A DNA stretch of 64,000 nt from Pyxicephalus adspersus. Lineage: Eukaryota > Chordata > Amphibia > Anura > Pyxicephalidae. Positions 60,036 to 64,000 of this stretch are shown here, one piece after another. Both the position numbers and the translations under genes were made by a program. Under the pieces are notes generated by a model that did not search any database, was not told the DNA's origin, and worked only from the letters and a program-made list of their open reading frames with translations. Every line of letters starts with the position of its first letter. The first letter of the stretch is position 1. The stretch spans positions 71,254,381-71,318,380 of the forward strand of contig NC_092860.1 in the NCBI RefSeq assembly GCF_032062135.1, given 5' to 3'.

Positions 60036-61173
60036 CCATCCGGCCGTTAAACCCGACCTTGCAAAAAGTGTTAAACCCGAACTTTTCTCAGGTAGGTAAA
60101 CAAACATTATATTGCTATTCGATTGTCATACATTGTATGACAATGGGATTACAATTGAAAGAATATACTTACCTGGTCCCCGCAGCTCCTCCGGACACGT
60201 CTGTCCTCTTCTGTCTTCTCCCGGCGAGTGCAGTAACGATCTCCGGGGTTTCCCGGTGACGTCGGTGCATGCGTTGGTGCGGGAGGCGGGCAGGAAATTT
60301 AAATAACTTTGTATTGAGCTCAATACAAAAAAGCTGTATTGAATCCAATACAAAGAAATCTTTATATAATATATATATATAATTGTATTATATATATATT
60401 ATATAAGCTACTGTACAATTAAACTACATTATACATTAATTTTTTAAAGTTTTTTTTATGTTTTATAAAAAAATTTTTTTAATAAATTTATAAAATTTTA
60501 AACATATTTCGGTGAGTTATGCGGTAATTAGGTCAATTATAAGTAATTATTGAGTAATTCGGTGAATTATAGCCTACAATCTAAAATAAATTTCCATGCC
60601 AAAAATTTAACACTTTTTGCATGGAAGTACAGAAGTTCGGAAAGAATTAGAACACCCGGCGTTCGCTTACGCGTCCCTCGGCGATTCCTGATGATGTCCG
60701 TGCATGCTCCCGTCGATGGGGGTTGTAGCGGGAAATTCAAATATTTTGTATTGGATTCGATACAAAGTCCTGTATCCAATCCAATCCAAAATAATATAAA
60801 ATATATTTATGTGGTTTTGTCTATAGTTATGTGACGTTGGACTCTGTTTTAAAATTTACCACACTAGGGAGGTGTTTTAGAAAAATATATTACTATACAG
60901 TATACCGAATTATTGCATTTTCAGTATTTTTGATTTATGTATTCTTGTTTAAGCTGATTTTTGTGTTTTTTATTTATTTTTAATAAAAGTATTTTTTTTT
61001 TTTTTACATGATTGTGTGTTTTAAACGTTTTTTATATTCATGATCTCTACTAGACCCTTGTTCGGACATGTTTCTGTAACTTACAGGTCTAAAATTTAAA
61101 AAAAAAAATGTCATGAAAAACAGTGTACCACTTTTGGTACAGAAATCTAGACATCAGTGAAACGCCTAGGTGG
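60036..61173 (+). mobile_element. large piggyBac-like MITE, TTAA target duplication, internally duplicated
   Basis: TTAA at 60032-60035 and 61174-61177; termini ccatccggccgtt and, on the other strand, ccacctaggcgttt. Two modules are present, each with a GC block followed by a palindromic tgtattg...caatac motif: about 60170-60350 and about 60640-60780. Noncoding. A/T-only filler at 60360-60500. Confidence 0.7.
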
Positions 61174-61299
61174 TTAAGTCATAGCTTCACCTGGTTGTTG
61201 ATACGAATGATTTTGGCGTTGGTTGTGGTGGGGTATGGATGCCAGAAAAGGTGCATGCACCACAAGCACCACAAATCCTTGGATATGTAAATTTAGGCC

Positions 61300-61610
61300 A
61301 GTAGTGGGGCTGAACCATTTGTTAGCATTCTCACCTTTACAACACTAGGACACAGGATAGCATCCTGCCCAGGACTCAATCTGCAAGGGGTTTGTATGGT
61401 GTGTTCTCCATGTTTCCTCTCACATCTCAAAAAACATGGAGTTATGTTAATTAGCTTTCCCTCATAAAGTGTCGTTAGGCTACATTAATGACATAGGACT
61501 ATGACATTAGATTGTGAGCCCTTTGACGGACAGTTAGCGATGTGACAATGGATTTTGAAGTGCTGAATATGTCAGTGCTATAGTAATACTGGCTAATTAT
61601 AATGTATTTG
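61300..61610 (+). mobile_element. tRNA-headed SINE, diverged copy
   Basis: aaaaaacatggagttatgtt, aggctacattaatgacatag, gattgtgagccctttgacgg and gacagttagcgatgtgacaa follow SINE order. The B box is destroyed. Confidence 0.85.
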
Positions 61611-61652
61611 ATTTGAAACAAACTTGCCTTCCATGGGCTAGTAGATTTGGCC

Positions 61653-61692
<40 letters not shown>
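61653..61692. repeat. (TA)n(CA)n microsatellite at a Tc1 end
   Basis: 14 TA units then 6 AC units, immediately outside the left end of the Tc1-like element. Confidence 0.95.
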
Positions 61693-62587
61693 CGCCGAAA
61701 TATCGGCACCTTTACATTTATGTCAGCAAATGCACCACTTCTCCCAGAAGATTGTTGCAATTACAAATGCTTTGGTGTTGCCATGTTTTTTTATTTTCAG
61801 TTTAAAAATTTGAAAGAAAAAACAAAAGAAAAAAATCTCAGACATTCCACACAAAACATCAAAAATGGCCTCATTGCTGGCCCCTTCAGAACTCTCCAGC
61901 CCTTTGTATTAAACCATTTCTGGGTGCTTTTAAAGAATCTTTGGGTCACTGTCCTGCCATAAGACCCATGACCTCCTGCTGAGACCCAGTTTTTTTTTTT
62001 TTTTTTTACACTGGGCCCTACTTTGTACCCCAGAATGCTTTGGTAGTCTTCAGATTTTATACCATGCACACAGTCAAGACTACCAGTGCCTGAAACAGCA
62101 AAGCAATCCCAAAACATCAGTGAACCTCCTCCATGTTTGACTTTAGGGCATGTGTTCTTATCTTTGAAGGCTTCTTTTTGTTTTCTGTAAACAGTCAAAT
62201 GATGTCCACAGCATATTCTCCCAGGTTTTTAGCAAACTCCAATCTAGCTTGTTTATATTTCTGGCCAGCAGTGGGGTCCTCCTGCTATAGCATCCATTTT
62301 CATTTATATGGCGACGGATAATGTAAGCTCTGACACTGTTGTGTCAGCTTACACATTTGTTTGGAAGTTGATCAAGGTTCTTTATCCACCATTTGAACAA
62401 TTCTTTGTTGTAACATATCATCAATCTTTCCCTTTCCTCCACGTCTAGAAAGATTAGCTAGTGCCATGGGCTGTAAACTTCTTTAAAATGTTGTGGAGAG
62501 TGGACACCGGAACATTAAAATTTCTTGGGATGGACTTGACAAACTTTCTGACAAACTGAAGGGTGCCAATATATTTGGCCATGATTG
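61693..62587 (-). mobile_element. Tc1-like transposon, internally shortened
   Basis: Right terminus ccatgattg ends at 62587 beside TA (62588-62589). Reading minus strand: KFVKSIPRNFNVPVSTLHNI LKKF helix-turn-helix (about 62470-62560), KGKIDDMLQQRIVQMVDKEP, QARLEFAKNLGEYAVDIIW, then [20 protein letters not shown] and SLDCVHGIKSEDYQSILG (61797-62198). The left end has decayed into gaaatatcggcacc. At 0.9 kb it is shorter than usual Tc1 elements, and stops interrupt it. Homologous to 37741-38452. Confidence 0.88.
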
Positions 62588-62872
62588 TATATGTGTGTAA
62601 AATATCTATATGGACTGGGAAGATTAACAAAGCTAGAGGCACAGGCCAGCTTCTGTTACTAATAGAATAGTGACACTTTCTACACCACAGTGCCCTTATG
62701 TTTAGGAAAGCCAAGGGGACATTTAAAAAGCACATTGTCCAGTAAACAGGTTTTTGGTACAAATAGTGGAATATGAATGGATTGTAGATATATAGGGTAC
62801 CATTTATAAAACAGAATCTTTCAGGACAATGTATTTCAATGGCAGTAAGAATCCCCATCAAGGAATGTTTAA

Positions 62873-63279
62873 CCCCCTGAGCAGTAACCCCGAGTGTGAC
62901 TCGGGATAGAAAAAAAGATGATAAACCTATGGGTGAAAAAAATGGTAAATGGTCCCGCGTCGTCTTTGCGTCTTCTGCACCCGATGGATCACCAGGGCAG
63001 GAAATTCTAAATCCAGTTGTATTGCATTCAATACAAAATAACTGTATTGAATGCAATACAGTGGATTTATATGTGTAAGAGTGGTACATTGTCTTTCATG
63101 AACATTTATTTTACAGTATTAGTAAATTTAATTTTTTTTTTAATTTATTATTTTGACATGATTTTGTGTTTCCAACTTTTTTTATACTCATAGTATTATA
63201 CTGTAAACTAAATTTTCATGAAAAACAATGTACCGCTTTTAGACCTATAAATCCAGACAGAAATGAACCCCTCAGGAGG
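62873..63279 (-). mobile_element. piggyBac-like MITE, TTAA target duplication
   Basis: TTAA at 62869-62872 and 63280-63283; termini ccccctgagcagtaacc and, on the other strand, cctcctgaggggttc. It contains ttgtattgcattcaatacaa, actgtattgaatgcaatac, gtctttcatgaac and tgacatgattttgtgtttcc, shared with 53696-54242 in opposite orientation. Confidence 0.88.
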
Positions 63280-63348
63280 TTAAGGGAATGTCAGATTTCC
63301 CTGTTTTACAAATAGAGCCCATCGCGCCTGTTTTAAAGCCAAGAGGTA

Positions 63349-63862
63349 CCGTATTTTCCGGTGTATAAGGCGACTGGGCGTATAAGACGACCCCCCACTC
63401 TAACCAATCATTTGGGGGTCGTGTTATATGCCCAGTATTGTACTGTTCCTTCTGCCTGTCAGATCTCACTATTGTGAGAGAACTGAGAGGCAGAAAGAAA
63501 CTGTACACTATTAGTTCTTAGTAATGAATAGGCACGTTCCTTTAATGAATGGGCGTGTTCCAGTGAAGAGCCAATCCAGGCTCTCCACTGGTGAGCCAAT
63601 CCAGGCTCACGTCCTGCTTTTCAGCTTACACGAGTCCTGCTGTGAAGCAACGCGAGCCTGCCCAGGAGGACTCGTGTAAGCTGAAAAGCAGGAAGACAGA
63701 AGGAGGCACAGGAGGACTCGCAGGGACGCCAGACCAGAGAGGGGACTCGCGGGGACACCGGGCGCTGCAGGTAAGTACTGGTACCCGGCGTACAAGACGA
63801 CCCCTGACTTTGTCATAGATTTTTCGGGGTTAAAAAGTCGTCTTGTACGCCGGAAAATACGG
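63349..63862. mobile_element. TA-flanked TIR element with internal 26-bp hairpin
   Basis: Termini ccgtattttccggtgtataa and, on the other strand, ccgtattttccggcgtacaa; TA at 63347-63348 and 63863-63864. Inside, cctgcttttcagcttacacg+agtcct (63613-63638) is the exact reverse complement of 63667-63692, and gagccaatccaggctc occurs twice (about 63568 and 63593). ORFs on both strands here are by-products. Confidence 0.85.
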
Positions 63863-64000
63863 TACTTGCACTAGGTTAATAAATACCCATAGTAAAAAAG
63901 TAAGAGAATAAATGTTTTATAATCCCAGATAAAAAATGAAGGCCAACCGATTGGTGCAAAAGAAGTGGCGACCGTTTAATAGTAAAGAATACAGAAAACC

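Noticed and set aside
60360..60500. AT-only stretch as a replication origin or matrix attachment site
   Set aside because: Explained as filler inside a TTAA MITE; nothing beyond composition supports a specific function.
62454..63089. 211-codon minus-strand ORF
   Set aside because: Chimera of a piggyBac-like MITE, unique DNA and the N-terminus of a Tc1-like transposase; not a gene.

Overview
The window is vertebrate nuclear DNA, most likely from a frog (Anura), and I could identify no host gene in it. The case for a frog rests on the mix of repeats: tRNA-headed SINEs that share a 3' tail with L2-type LINEs, several TTAAAG-ended (T2/Kolobok-like) MITEs of a kind known from Xenopus, a Ngaro-type tyrosine-recombinase retrotransposon, L1/Tx1-like and Tc1-like debris, and very many MITEs. 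The species cannot be named from sequence alone. Protein-like tracts are short, broken and all attributable to transposable elements. The unique DNA between them is AT-rich and looks intergenic or intronic.

Layout. 1-11 kb: fragments of MITEs and SINEs, plus copy A (minus strand, 1.65-3.3 kb) of a repeated animal protein family that I recognise but cannot name (key motif GERFHQD). 11.3-15.4 kb: a decayed Ngaro element on the minus strand with reverse transcriptase, RNase H, tyrosine recombinase and SGNH-hydrolase remains, with a 424-bp MITE sitting in its 3' side. 16.7-18.4 kb: an L2-like LINE with endonuclease and part of the reverse transcriptase. 22-26 kb: hAT, fold-back and TAA-flanked MITEs. 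26.2-27.1 kb: an assembly gap lying inside a TIR element. 27-33 kb: mostly unassigned AT-rich DNA. 33.4-34.6 kb: a hAT MITE and a solo LTR with a 5-bp target-site duplication (TSD).

36.5-43.9 kb is a dense nest: fold-back and T2-like MITEs, a 397-bp MITE, a Tc1-like element, a 5'-truncated L1 with its own hAT insertion, then copy B of the GERFHQD family, split by the 3' end of a LINE with a perfect 9-bp TSD and capped by a piggyBac-like fragment. 46.5-48.2 kb: a second long MITE and copy C, internally deleted. 50-64 kb: hAT, piggyBac-like TTAA MITEs sharing an internal palindrome, a fold-back carrying splice-donor-like ends, Tc1-like elements, a SINE and a hairpin-bearing TIR element.

No new defence, metabolic or regulatory system is visible. 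The most useful leads are the GERFHQD family (three copies in one window, one a deletion derivative), the TIR-sharing MITE families and their inferred TSD rules, and four complex stretches that might be conserved noncoding elements.
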